Source of the DNA: Chaetoceros tenuissimus
Taxonomy: Eukaryota; Bacillariophyta; Thalassiosirophyceae; Chaetocerotales; Chaetocerotaceae
Assembly: GCA_021927905.1 (NCBI GenBank)
Contig: BLLK01000069.1
Location: 1,984,001 to 2,048,000, forward strand
Reading direction: 5' to 3'
DNA: 64,000 nucleotides
A program made the position numbers and the translations under genes. This document shows positions 22,029-33,089 of the stretch, in pieces. The notes below the pieces were generated by a model, which saw nothing but the letters and a program-made list of their open reading frames with translations, did no database searches and was not told the DNA's origin. Positions within the stretch are counted from its first letter, which is position 1; every line of letters starts with the position of its first letter.

Positions 22029-22333
22029 GGCTGCAAAATGGAAATGGATTTGTTTGAATGCAAAAATGATACAAAATTTCAAAACACTTGCGAGCTTGCT
22101 GTCTACCTTCCACTACCTACTCTCTTCCCCCTTTATCGGAAGAGGGGGTTCCCACTCCTCTCCTTTCTACTCTTTGGTACGTACGTACAATACATACGAC
22201 AAAGAAGAAACAACGAAAACGACGAGCTTTTCTATGAGGCTCTGTATTGCTGTATTTCAATGATGATGTATTGGTGAAACAATTTCATACTCTAGACTAG
22301 TACGAGCTCAGAAGCAATTGTTACCTAGATCAG
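22029..22333. promoter_or_regulatory. Divergent promoter region (Sec24-like / carboxypeptidase)
   Basis: 305 bp with a pyrimidine-rich tract and a TACGTACGTAC repeat near 22185. It serves both neighbouring starts. Confidence 0.45.
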
Positions 22334-23864
22334 ATGCACTATCTACAGAGATCGGCAAGACTCCTCTTTACTTCGTCTCTTCTCAGAACTTCAATCGCAT
22401 TTTCTTCCGGTCTTGGATCAACAAATCTTTCTTCGTCTCATTTTTCATCTGCAACTTCTTCAGTCCTAAATATGAGTGCACCATCAGTATCTATTTCCAG
22501 CGCATTTGACGGTGGTAATGGAGCGCTAAACAAGTTTGACATTGTGGATGGCCAACCAACAGTCTTTGTAGACATTCAGAAAGATCCATACACAGAACTT
22601 GAAAAATTGTTTCATTCTCAATATTTCTCCTTTCGCTCTTCCATCAAGGACATTACTGAACCAACAACAGTCAAGTACGTTCTTGCAAACGCTGGAGAAG
22701 CATCGTATCCTTCTGCATGGGATGGATCTACAACTTTCTATTCGACAAACCCATCAGATCCAAATTCTTGGTTGAGAAAAATTGATACGAGCTATGATGA
22801 AAAAACAGGAGAACTTTCCTGGACTCATACGCATGAGCCGTCAAAGAGTTGCTACTTTGCCTACTTCCCACCATATTCTTATGAGCGTCATTTGAGTTTG
22901 ATTTCAAAATGTGAAGATGCACCAAATTGTGAGGTTGAATCTTTGGGACAGACTATTGATGGGCGTGAAATGGAGTGTGTCAAGGTTGGGTCTGGTGAAC
23001 AGATTTGCTGGATCATTCATCGTCAACATCCTGGAGAAAATATGGCTGAGTTCTATGCAGAAGGTTTGTTGACAAGGTTGCTGGGACTAGAAACAAACTA
23101 TTCTGTTGATGGTATGGTTAGAGATGCACTCAAGATGTACACATTTTACATTGTACCAAATATGAATCCAGATGGAAGTTTCAGAGGGCATTTGCGAACC
23201 AATGCCAAGGGGCAAAACTTGAATCGTGAGTGGTGCAATTCTGGATCAGAGGAAACTGGAGACTTTTATGAGGCCCCAACCCTCGAAAGATCTCCTGAAG
23301 TTTACCATGTTTTGAACAAGATGGATGAAACTGGTGTTGGTAAGTGAAAGAGAAGAGGCATCACTCGTCATTTTTATTAAAATGTTTGCTCAAATTTACT
23401 TCCAATCGAAAGATGCATTCCTCGATGTTCATGGTGATGAGGAACTGCCATTTAACTTTTTGGCTGGGTCTGAAGGTTGCCCAAATTGGTCTGACAGGCT
23501 TGAACAATTGCATGGAGCTTTCCTTGCCAAGTATTCCGCTACTAATAGTGACATGCAGGTACCTGTTGCTTATGAACCTGAAGAAAAGGGACAGGGTAGA
23601 TTAAACGTTTGTTCGAATCAAATTGCTGCAAGATACGATTGCCTTGCTGCGACTTTAGAGATGCCGTTTAAAGACTGTATGTCAAATCCAGATCCTGAAC
23701 GTGGTTGGAATGGGGCGAGAGCAGCAATGCTTGGATCATCCGTGCTCGAGGCATTGGTTCATGTAGGACCACATCTCCGTAGCGATAATGCAGTTGGTGC
23801 ATTTGATCAAAGTAAAGAAGCATATGTCAGACCTACTAGTGATTACAAGTCACTTCAAAACTAA
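22334..23864 (+). CDS. M14-family zinc carboxypeptidase (cytosolic carboxypeptidase-like)
   Basis: Exons 22334-23339 and 23413-23864, 73-nt intron, G+AT phase; 485 aa. An N-terminal beta domain (~60-190) of the type seen in cytosolic carboxypeptidases precedes the M14 fold. Zinc ligands: HPGE in IIHRQHPGENMAEF, and the third His in AFLDVHGDEELPF. The substrate Arg/Asn area reads NMNPDGSFRGHLRTNAKGQNLNREW, and the catalytic Glu is in ATLEMPFKD. All key residues are present, so it should be active. CCP-type enzymes remove C-terminal Glu from tubulin and other proteins; the shorter form here resembles bacterial and CCP6-like members. The first ~45 residues are Ser/Arg-rich and may target an organelle; an internal Met before SAPSVSIS is an alternative start. 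Confidence 0.87.
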
Positions 23865-24010
23865 ATAGTTCAAGTTATATTATATTTCATTAGTTCACAG
23901 GCTATTTGTTGTTTTGGTGCGGGAAAACATATAGCACCATTTTGTCTAGCTCTATTGACTCGCTCTAGCAACGTCCACATCGTGCCCTTTCATTTTATTA
24001 CAACAACAAC

Positions 24011-26010
24011 TTATTCATAAGATGATTTCATTTTTTTCTCAAAATAAGAATTGTTGGAATCTAAATCACGCTTCCGATAGAGCAATAAACTGTCCCCTAA
24101 AAGTTTCTGCCCTGTGATTGGAAGTCGTGATAGATTTGAATTTGCGCTTACATCAACCTTATACTCTCTATGCCTCTTCTCATCTTCGTCTCCTGGAGAA
24201 ACTCGGATTTCGTCGGATTTTTCTTCTGAATCCGCATCGTCGAGCTTCGGAGCAGATTCGTTGTCGGAATGTGCACTTCCTTCTCCTTTCTCTTTCAGCA
24301 TTTGACAGAAATTATTGACTTCGTCGTATACCTTTTGCATCTCTTCCTCTGTACTCCAGATCATCATATATCTTTTCTCTGTTGGACATCTACACATGTA
24401 GTGGCTGTGACGCAAGCAACTGACCTTGGAGCGACTACACTCGCATGCAACACAAGAAAAGAAACATGTGTGTTTACAAGCGTGGCATAGTCTCTTATCA
24501 TCATAGTCTGCCGACTCTTCATCCAACTGGTCTACTCTGTTCTTTGGTAGATCAATATACTCAGATACATCACGCACACCTTGGTCTATAAGCTTGGTTC
24601 TTAGTCGAATTTCTTCTTCAATCACTCGCTTCAGCTCTTGTGCTAGAAGTTTGCATGTGTTATAGGATTTCTGCTCTTCCAAATGATTAGCCATGGTAAA
24701 TGTCAATCTGTCTTGAGAAAACACTGCTGGTCGAGAGAACGATCGATATCTCTCACTTGCATTTGAACCGTGTGTGATCCAACTGAGCGAATTGTTAGTA
24801 CCTTGAATAAATATTGAATTGTGTCAACTTTTTTCAACAATGAAACTTACTCATGAGTAGCAAAGTTCACAGCTTCTCCGACATTTGGTCCAGTACTGAA
24901 ACCACCGTGGAACGCCATTGGAAAGGTGACAACAAATTCGCCGGGATGCTGATTCAATTTGTACACAGGAACATCAGCAATCTGTAGCATTCTTGGACTA
25001 AACATTGTAGTGATATGATGTAATAGATCAGGAACATCTCGCATCTTTGTAGATAGATAACTCTTGAACACCTTTTCAAGCCCCGCGGCATCTTGCTTGT
25101 TCCCTGGAACCCCATACCAAATCTTGGGCGCGCCCCAGTGATGATAATTGATGGAATACAAGTAATTGTCTTCATTATGCCAGCAAAAGGTGGAAAATAA
25201 GTTACCAAAATACATCCATGGAACATTGATCCCATTGATGCAAACTTTGATATGTTTCAAAATACTATCAGGAGCATTAGGAATATTATTCAAGTTCCAG
25301 TATGTTTCCTTGTAGAATTCCTCAGTTCCAAACTTTGGTTCGGGAAGCTCCTTTTTACTTTCATCAATGTCCTGAGGTTTGTCATATACTCCCCTGCCTC
25401 TTTCTGAGCGTGGAAATCCAGACCCAAACACATGTGAATCAACATCATTTCCGTATTCAACTTCAAAGTTTTCATGAGAGATTTCAACAATATCCCAATA
25501 GGTTCTCTCAAGAAATTCCAAAGTGACTGAGTCGGATGGCTCATCGTTCCCACTTGCGACACTTTCAGCAATCCATTTTCGAGTCTTTTCTAAAGCCATT
25601 TTCAGATAAGAAGACGCACTATACTCTTCTCCATCCCCAAATGTAATTCCTTCCTGGATGCGATGAAGTAGCTGTTCCTTCGTTTCAAACTTTTTGTCAC
25701 TTTCCATATCGACCGAGAAGGGGGGATTCCATCCTTTTGGAGGTACGATCTTACAAATGCCATATTTCTCCGCAATCGGTCTAATTTTATCAATGTAGTG
25801 AAGAGGGTTACCTTCGAACTCTTCTACCGTAGGGTAAAATACTGGACCCATTGGAATATGCAAATCACGGCCGCCATGTGTAATGTTTGATATTTTCTTC
25901 GAGTTCTCGATGGCTTGTTGGAGCAGTCGTTCCTCCTCAAAAGTTAGCGCAGAAGCGGTGTAGGATTGGACTGGCTTGATTCTTCTTCTGGATGGATTCC
26001 GCGTCGTCAT
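24011..26010 (-). CDS. JmjN-JmjC-C5HC2 histone lysine demethylase (KDM5/JARID-like)
   Basis: Exons 26010-24851 and 24782-24011, 68-nt intron, GA+T phase giving DWITHGSN at the junction; 643 aa. JmjN (~49-90: MGPVFYPTVEEFEGNPLHYI) precedes JmjC (~240-390) with Fe ligands His and Glu in FCWHNEDNYLYSINYHHWG and the distal His in MAFHGGFSTGPN. The Lys-type 2-oxoglutarate contact region (PKIWYGVPG) is intact. Exon 2 has the C5HC2 zinc finger (CHACKHTCFFSCVAC ... CLRHSHYMC) and a helical end. KDM5-type enzymes demethylate H3K4me3. The ARID and PHD modules of animal KDM5 are absent, leaving the minimal catalytic core; the usual His-Ile-Glu reads His-Asn-Glu. Confidence 0.9.
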
Positions 26011-26601
26011 GGTTTAGCTAATGGCGTAGTAGCTGGTGGTTGATAGCAGAGGTGATGGGCTCACTTGAAAGAAAATGCTGGAGAGAGCACGTATGTGATG
26101 AATATGACTATGATGGATGGCGGCGTCAAAGTTCTGTGAAAGAAGTTGTGTTTGGTCGCTTGGTTTTGGTGCTTCAATGAGTTGTCACATCGCACATCAT
26201 ACGTTGGCTTTCATTCACATTCATTTTGGCTTCATTTTTGTGGTTTGTGGAGGAAGCGCGCTAAAAAAGTCTATAAAGGGCCTTGAAAGAACCCTAAATT
26301 TTTAATAGAGTGTCTGTCACAACTTCAACTATCAAAATCTATCAAAAATTCAACGGAAAATATGAAAAAACAAAAAAACGGAAAAACCGGTTTCGTTTGT
26401 TTTTTCATCAAAACAAATCAATTACGAACAAAAAGAGAGATACGAGTTGTTATTGCTATACTCAATATTCAACATATTGAATATCTACAAGTGAACTACG
26501 AGTATCAATTATTGAAGTTGTCTCTTTTGCTGCAGACGAACAAAGAGAGATAGATAACAAAATTATTGAACATTGAACATATCTACAAGTGAACTACTAG
26601 T
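26011..26601. promoter_or_regulatory. Divergent promoter region with imperfect direct duplication
   Basis: 591 bp between the demethylase and the S2P-like gene. The right part carries two related blocks: about 26427-26506 and about 26538-26603, sharing AACAAA(AA)GAGAGATA and ATCTACAAGTGAACTAC. The second copy runs into the start codon of the downstream gene. Otherwise A-rich; no gene seen. Confidence 0.5.
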
Positions 26602-27489
26602 ATGAGGGGTGAATTGCCAACGTTTATAAAAATTAGAGGGGCACCGGTGCTGTTGCATTGGTCTTTCTTCCTTCTTCTAATACTGCATCTGGTTTTAAGT
26701 TTCATAGCATACAAATCTTGGAATGTATTTTGGTTTCAGTTGATTCTTTTTGGGCCATTTCTTTTCATTATAGCTCTATTTCATGAAATCCCCAAGGCTA
26801 TCATGGCCTACAGGCAAAATGCAACTATTGAGGATATTGTTCTTTGGCCACTTGGTGGTCTTTCAATTTATGGACCTGATCATCCCATGGGTGATGTGAA
26901 AGTGGCAATATTAGGCCCTGTCAGTCATGTCTTTACTGGAGCAATCTTTGCAGTCTTGTATATTATGCTCAAGGCAGATGACATGCCATCGTTACTTTCG
27001 TATAAGGTTTATTATGCAGACATTGAATCAGGCTTGAGAGGACTTTTTGCTTCCGCATCAAGGATTGCTTTTAGTTGGAATCTCATGTTGTTAGTGGTTC
27101 ACTTGCTTGTGCCAGTGTATCCTATGGATGCTGTTCGTATTTGGGCTGGATTGTTGAGAAGATCTGGAAAAAGTTTGGCTGATACAGCGAAATTTACTGC
27201 TTATGCTGGTATCCTTATCTGTTCTGGAATTTTCATTTATGGATGGGTTGGTCTCTTTATGGATGCGACTTTTATGGGCGGAATAACTGAAAATAGTGCA
27301 TATATTGTTCTTGGAGGTTTTGGAGCATTAGTGAGCTGGAATTTGGTGCAAACTGTGAATGCTGATCGAATCAACCTTGACAAAGTATTTGGAAGAGGTT
27401 GTTATGCGATAACGGGGAGCGGAGTTGAAATGCCAGGAGCAGTGTCATCACCACAACTTCCAGTTGAGGAAGAAAGAGATATTATATAA
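26602..27489 (+). CDS. Site-2-protease (M50)-like membrane protein with degenerate HExxH
   Basis: 295 aa, single exon, about six hydrophobic segments. The N-terminal strand-like start (PTFIKIRGAPVLLHWSFF) and following helices match bacterial-type M50B site-2 proteases, which open with a similar IxGIPVxVHWSF segment. The zinc motif HExxH reads HEIPK (residues 61-65): His61 and Glu62 remain, but the second His is Lys. The distal motif, normally NLLPxxPLDGGR, reads HLLVPVYPMDAVR: Asp176 is kept, both Gly are lost and Asn is His. The LWPLGGLSIYGP loop is preserved. One zinc ligand is missing, so it is inferred to be a non-proteolytic or altered family member. The CBS or PDZ modules of other S2Ps are absent. 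Confidence 0.78.
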   Translation: MRGELPTFIKIRGAPVLLHWSFFLLLILHLVLSFIAYKSWNVFWFQLILFGPFLFIIALFHEIPKAIMAYRQNATIEDIVLWPLGGLSIYGPDHPMGDVKVAILGPVSHVFTGAIFAVLYIMLKADDMPSLLSYKVYYADIESGLRGLFASASRIAFSWNLMLLVVHLLVPVYPMDAVRIWAGLLRRSGKSLADTAKFTAYAGILICSGIFIYGWVGLFMDATFMGGITENSAYIVLGGFGALVSWNLVQTVNADRINLDKVFGRGCYAITGSGVEMPGAVSSPQLPVEEERDII

Positions 27490-27599
27490 TACTCAGTGTC
27501 AGCTTTACTTCAAAAACTAGAATTGGATAGCACAAATGCACATAAAATATATGTAAAAGTATAGACAGTGTTTAGATATTCTATTGCAACAAAGTAAAC

Positions 27600-30500
27600 C
27601 TATTCGTGAATCGTGTCAGCCATACCCTGTGAAAAGGAAATTTCAACTCCTTCATCGGCCCCAAAACTCATGTTATTTTGTGCCATTTCGAGTAGAGATA
27701 TTTCCTTGATTGGAGACTTTTTCTTTTTAGCAGAAAGTCTATGCATCAATTTTGTTTTGAATCCTTCGATGTCACTCTTGTTCTTCTTCCCCGATGTGAT
27801 TGTAGCTTCTGGGGACTTGAGGTCAATCATAGAGTCAGAATCTGGTGAACTTTTTGAAGAAGATTCGGACCCTTTCCACATTTTCGATGCTTTAGATACA
27901 AAAGAAGGTGTACGCTTAGAGGTGCTTCTCTTTCCTGTTGTGACTGGAGAAAAAACGGTGTCCTTATGCTTGTCTTGTTGTGCTAATTGCAGCTTCAAGC
28001 TCGTGTTTAAATTCTCAATTTTCTTGATTTCTAGTTGAAGCTCAAAGACTCTCTTACTGGCCATTTTTGCTTCTGTTACGAGTGAAGTGTTCTTCATCAC
28101 AAGCTCTCTCTTCTCATCTAAGATCTCGTCAATCTTTTCTTCGTATTCTGATCGAAGTTGAGACAGAGATGAAGCGCTAACAGAGGTTTGTCCATGTGTA
28201 AAAGGTCTTGACATGTTGAAAGGATCATCTGTGGATTCTGGCGAACTGGTAGTCTTCTTTTTAAGTGCACGGTTCTCTTCAAGAAGATCATTGAAGTTTC
28301 GTTGGAGTTCTTCGTATTCACCATTATCGGTTCCAAATCTTCCACCAAGTTGTCTCCTCATGCGGTCGTTTTCACTTTGGATGGTTGCCTTCTCTCTCTC
28401 TACCTTCTTGAGTTTCATTTGGTAGTCATCACATTCTCGTGAAGTCTCTTCAACCTGGGCTTGAGCCAAGTTTAGTCTCTGTTTGTAATTGTGTATCTTA
28501 GTGACAGCTTTGGTCTCGTAAATCTTTTGACCCTCAAGTAAATGATCATACTTTCCTGTTACTTCCTCAAGCTCATCTTGTAACTCCTGGATTTTTCTTT
28601 CAGCTTCGGTCTTGGTCTTTTGAATAAGTTGCTTGCCGTGCTCAATGAGCTTTTTTCTCTCTTCCTCGCTAGTGCTTTTTACAGTTTCCAACTCATTCAA
28701 ATGTGATTCCTTCATAGCACTTGTTCTCTCTTCAAAGTCTTTCTCCATTTTTTGAAGAGACTCAATGGATTGAGCACGCAGCATATCGATCCTCTGATTC
28801 AATTCATCAACAGTTGAATTGAATTCGGATGACATTGTTTCAATTTCTTGAGCAGATTTGGATTTCTGTGTACTGAGTTTCTCTTCCCATTCTGAAGTGA
28901 GACGCTCTTTTTCAGCCTTTGCTTGCTCAGTAAGTTCCTTTTTGGTCGCATGAAGAGATTTCGTAGCCTCAAGCTTTGCTTTCTGTCCTGCTATTCTTTC
29001 GTCTTGGAGTTTTGCTTCTAGTTCTTCAACAGAGCTTTCAAGCTCCCTAACTTGATTCTCCAACTTTTGTTCTCTCTGCAAACTTGCTGCTAAATCACGT
29101 TGGGTAGATTCAAGAGATCTCTTTGTAGCGAGAAACTTCTCCTTAAAGTTTTCTGCAAGACGCTTTGCATCGTCACAGTCTTCTTCCAAACGAAGAACAT
29201 TGTCATCCTCTCTTTTTGCTGCAAACTCCTTTAGCCGACTATTCTCATTTCGCAAACGCAAGAGTTCTTCTTTCAATTTTGGATTTAATTCACTCATACC
29301 ACCTCCAAGAGCAAGTCCAGATTGATCATCAGTAGACTTTTCTTTCAAGGCTCGTCGAAGCTCCTCATTTTCTTCTTGATGACGAAGAAATCCTCTTTGA
29401 AGTTCATCATTCAGTCCGTTCACATTCATGCTAGCTTCTCGAAGTTTTCTAATTTCGTCTTCAGAATCAGCAAGTTTTGCTTCGGCTTCAGTTGCTTTCA
29501 CCTTGTATTCTTCAAGACGCATCTTCAGAGGGAGAAGAGTAGACACTTGATTCTCAAGATCAATACATTTGGACAATGCTTCTGAATGTGCCTTCTCTTC
29601 AGCTTCAAGAACTTTATTGACATCACCCATACTCTCCACCTTTTCTTTGAGCTTTTGCAATTGACTCTCGGTCTGGTGTAGTTTGATCTTGGAATGTTTT
29701 AGAATATCAACTTCATCTTGTAATGATGCTAGTTGCTCCTTTGCCTTTGCTGCTTCCTGACTGCTTTGTTTTGCATGCTTGAGATGCTGCTCCAGCTCCT
29801 CAATTTTCAAAGTATACTCTTCTTTGGCACGAATAGAATCGGATTCAAGCTGCATTCTTGCTGCTTTATTGAATGCTTCCTTCTCTTCCATTCTCTCACA
29901 TCGTTCCCTTGCTAGTCGTTCTTGTTCCCTGATAGCCTCTAATTCTCTTTGTAATTCTTGATTCTGCTGAGAAAGTGCCTGAGTCTCCTTTTCAAGTTTG
30001 ATGACTTTGCGCGCACTCACATTTCTCCCTGATGACTGGTATGGTGGAGGTGAGAGTAGCTTCTTTGCAGAAGACGGTGGCAGTCTATTCGACATGGAAT
30101 TCACTTTTGAAGGTGTCGGAGAACGAAATGGAGAAAGAGGCGTTCTTTTGATACCAATATCCTTTGGAACAATAAAAGGCTCCCGACTCGTACTTCCTAC
30201 ATTCTCCTTATCCAATTCGTCATCATCGTCGTCTAATAAAGATACATTATCGTCATCGTCAAGGTTCAAATCATCAAGATAACTTTCATCAGGATGAGCA
30301 AAACTTTTATCAGGCGACGCATTCTTTTGATCATTAAACTCTTTGATGAGTTGCATCAGCGTCCTCTGTACTCCCCCGTCAAGCTGCATGATTCTACTAA
30401 CGTACTCTGATCTTTGACTACATTCTTCACCAATGGCATAACAAAGTAATGAAATGAGAATATCTGTTTCAGAATCTCCTGATATCATTGGATCACATGA

Positions 30501-30864
30501 CGTCCATACTGCTATTGTTTGAAAATGACTATATTCCGATGGATCAATTGGTTTATTACAAATTTCAGCAGCTGATTCATAGATTGCCCTGGAAAGAAAA
30601 TGGAAAAGGGAAATGAGGAAACGAAGGAAGAGTCCGCAAAGAGTCACTTGTTGAACAAAGCTATACTTACTGCTTGATAGTTTGATCCTTTGTCCATTCA
30701 TCTAGTGTGAGCGTGTTTTGATCCACTGCATTCGAGACTTGAGGGAAGCTGCAAAGCCAAGTGAGAAGAGCTTGTTCTTTGGAGATGGTCTGTGTTTCTT
30801 CCGTCATGTATTCAAATTCTTCAGTTGCGTCTGCCATCTCTTCTGCATACTGTGGAGACATCAT
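27600..30864 (-). CDS. Hook-family-like coiled-coil adaptor protein
   Basis: Exons 30864-30671 and 30588-27600, 82-nt intron, CA+G phase; 1060 aa. The N-terminal ~150 residues resemble the HOOK/calponin-like domain: ALLTWLCSFP near the start, then DILISLLCYAIGEECSQRSEYVSRIMQ and LDGGVQRTLMQLIKEF after the intron. A Ser/Pro linker is followed by a coiled coil of ~600 residues (about 230-850) rich in Glu/Lys/Leu. The last ~150 residues are Ser/Lys-rich and end FSQGMADTIHE. Hook proteins link cargo to dynein on microtubules through the N-terminal domain. Assignment rests on the N-terminal domain, since long coiled coils alone say little. Confidence 0.72.
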
Positions 30865-31463
30865 CTTTGAAATGTTACAAGATTGAAATGGTTTTGGCTT
30901 GCAGTCGATATTTGTCTATCGTGGAATTGAGCGTGATGTGTAATAAGAAGTAGTAGTAATTGAATTCAAATAAGTTTGAAACGGAGGTCAGTTGGCAGAA
31001 GATACAGTGCGTACTTCCAATACACAAACGAAGTTCTCATTTTTTAAAATGAACCATCAACTAAAATAATAGTATGCCGTTGATGTCTTTTTCTTCTTCT
31101 ATTGAGCTGTTGTCGACAACATGTACATCACAATTTCCATTACGTACATTTATCGATAATTAAAATATCTAAAATATTGCAATTGCTTCTTCTTTTTATC
31201 ACTTTTGATCTTCCATAAACTTTTCAGCACTTCATGAACTATAACGTACGATCGACATGGAAAGGGATATAACGCTTCCAAAAATAACCGCTTTATAAAA
31301 TATAGTCACAAAACTAAATATATGTTGCGGTTGATGAGTTTAGACAGGATGTTCGATTTACGTCTTGTAGACCTATCGTGATGAAATTCTTGAAGCTGTT
31401 TATTCAGTCAACTTCTATTTAGAATCGATTTTTCGTATTCATTGATACACATAATTTGAAGAA
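30865..31463. other. Intergenic region (Hook-like promoter / upstream of LRR gene)
   Basis: 599 bp, A+T-rich, between divergent genes. No additional open frame, repeat or RNA gene that I can support. Confidence 0.5.
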
Positions 31464-32359
31464 ATGGGGGTTGCCATAGTTGATGGCCTCGTGACTCTCT
31501 TCTATGATGGATCGAGAGAACTCTTTGATGACGAACTACACTGGGGAGGTTGCGGAAATACCAATATCTTTGGTGACAGGTCATCTGATTGGCAATCATG
31601 GAGTCTATCTGAAGAATGCAGGGAGTACATTAGAGAAAGACTCTCTTGGCAGCAGATAATTATTGCTGATGGAGTTACTGAGATTCCAGATCGCACTTTC
31701 TATCATTGCCGGAACATCAAACAAGTAATCTTTGCTGATACCGTTGTTTGGGTTGGAAACTATGCTTTCAGTAACTCAAGAATCTAGTCTCCGTCAAACA
31801 ACTTGATATCGTCTTTCACATTGGTCACCATGCTTTCTTTAGTTGCAACAATCTATCCTATATCAAACTACCTCCAACTTTGGAATACATTGGAACACAA
31901 GCATTTCGACTTTGCGACCTCTTGAGTGTGTTCATTCCTCCAAGTTGCACAGAGATTGATTACGCGGCATTTACAGAAAACTCACGCTTGACCTATATAA
32001 GTATTCCACAGAATACTGAGATAAGTCAACATCATAACATTATTGCATTTACCGAGTTATTTCACAGATCTCCATTTATGCCACATGACCATGAGGAAGT
32101 AAATTTATGGCTCAAAAGTATCAACGCTAATGAAAGATTTGCGCTACATAGAGTCTGTTCCTCCTTTCGTCCTACTTTGGATATGATTCTTCAAACTATG
32201 GTAGACAAAGGAGGGCCACATGCATTCAAAGTAGAGAATAACATTGACATCACTCCTTCTCGATACTTGAAGGAAAATCCGTATGTTGACGTAACCGAGA
32301 AAGACGTTATCGAAAAATACATTTTACAGATGATGGGAGAAAGTCAAATAGATTCGTAA
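31464..32359 (+). pseudogene. BspA-type leucine-rich-repeat gene with one frameshift
   Basis: The first frame (31464-31787) begins GVAIVDGLVTLFYDGS, then SWQQIIIADGVTEIPDRTFY and QVIFADTVVWVGNYAF, the opening of a BspA-like LRR array. It stops at TAG 31785. From 31781 the -1 frame continues the array without a break (NLVSV..., FHIGHHAFFSCNNLSYIKLP, LEYIGTQAFRLC, VFIPPSCTEIDYAAF) and runs to the stop at 32359 through the conserved C-terminal block FALHRVCSSFRP and SRYLKENPYVDVTEKD. There is no GT-AG pair at the break, so a single missing or added base near 31776-31787 separates the halves: a recent null allele, an assembly error, or less likely programmed frameshifting. Family function is unknown; BspA repeats are often cell-surface or interaction modules. 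A restored product is not given. Confidence 0.72.
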
Positions 32360-32589
32360 TGAAGTAATGTAGACTGTTTTTACATAAGATTTAAGGGTTT
32401 CATTAGTAAGTATCTAAGTAATGCTATGTTTCATTTTGATATTGATGAAATGAACATTTCTAATTCGTAGAAGCAACGTTGAGAATAAAATATGTAGAAA
32501 GAATGTCTACCTCTTTGCATTTGATTCAAGCTATTACGGACCGTGTTGTTATAACATCAACGTATCAACTTACCACTTTATCAATTGAC

Positions 32590-32938
32590 TTAGAAAGAAA
32601 CAACACGAACCTTATAGGAAAGCTTACTCAAATCTTCTGGAAGATTGATAACCAAGGCTCCAGTGAAAGTTCCAGCTTGTCCAGCAGGGGCACATGCAAT
32701 AGTCAAAAAGGTAGATTCTCCTCCTTTACGATCAATTCTTCCAGCACATGGACTTACAGACAAGGAAGGATGAGATCCAGGCGCGAATGCCGAATAGTAG
32801 TCTTTGAATCCCATACGCAACGAGTGAGGTAAACCTTTCTAACCTTTTGCTGGAAGGTTGGGTAATGGGGTATCCATGAACCGAATGAGGAAGCTTGAGA
32901 CCCTTTACGAAAGCAGAAACAAGTTTTGGGCAATTGCT
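32590..32938 (-). CDS. 3' exons of an unidentified gene (beta-sandwich-like end)
   Basis: The minus strand from 32838 to 32590 reads KGLPHSLRMGFKDYYSAF, PSLSVSPCAGRIDRKGG, FLTIACAP and GTFTGALVINLPEDLSKL, then stops (VVSF). Codon choice and composition look genuinely coding. A preceding exon likely ends at 32909 (CPKLVSAF) before a 70-nt intron (GTAAAG...GTTAG). It would begin after the AG at about 32939. No exon further upstream with a start codon could be placed, so the gene is either incomplete here or a remnant. The alternating strands suggest an Ig/MSP-like sandwich, but I do not recognise the family. The 117-codon plus-strand frame over the same bases is taken as its shadow. Confidence 0.45.
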
Positions 32939-33089
32939 GTCGCGACCGATTTTGGCATATATATTTACATGTTTATATATCATATTTTTAATTCTATTTG
33001 TCATCGATTATTCATACTTCATTTTTATTTCTTTTGAATGATTACATTCTGATTGACTTTTGTAATGATGCTCTGTTTCTTTCCTTCAG

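Noticed and set aside
27613-30282. Several 60-140-codon plus-strand frames across the Hook-like gene
   Set aside because: All are complementary to coiled-coil coding sequence and show Phe/Leu/Ser composition typical of its antisense.
32479-32832. 117-codon plus-strand frame, joinable by phase to the exon at 33090
   Set aside because: The minus strand over the same bases has clearly better coding character (GTFTGALVINLPED), so this is taken as a shadow, although the 33090 exon then lacks a partner.
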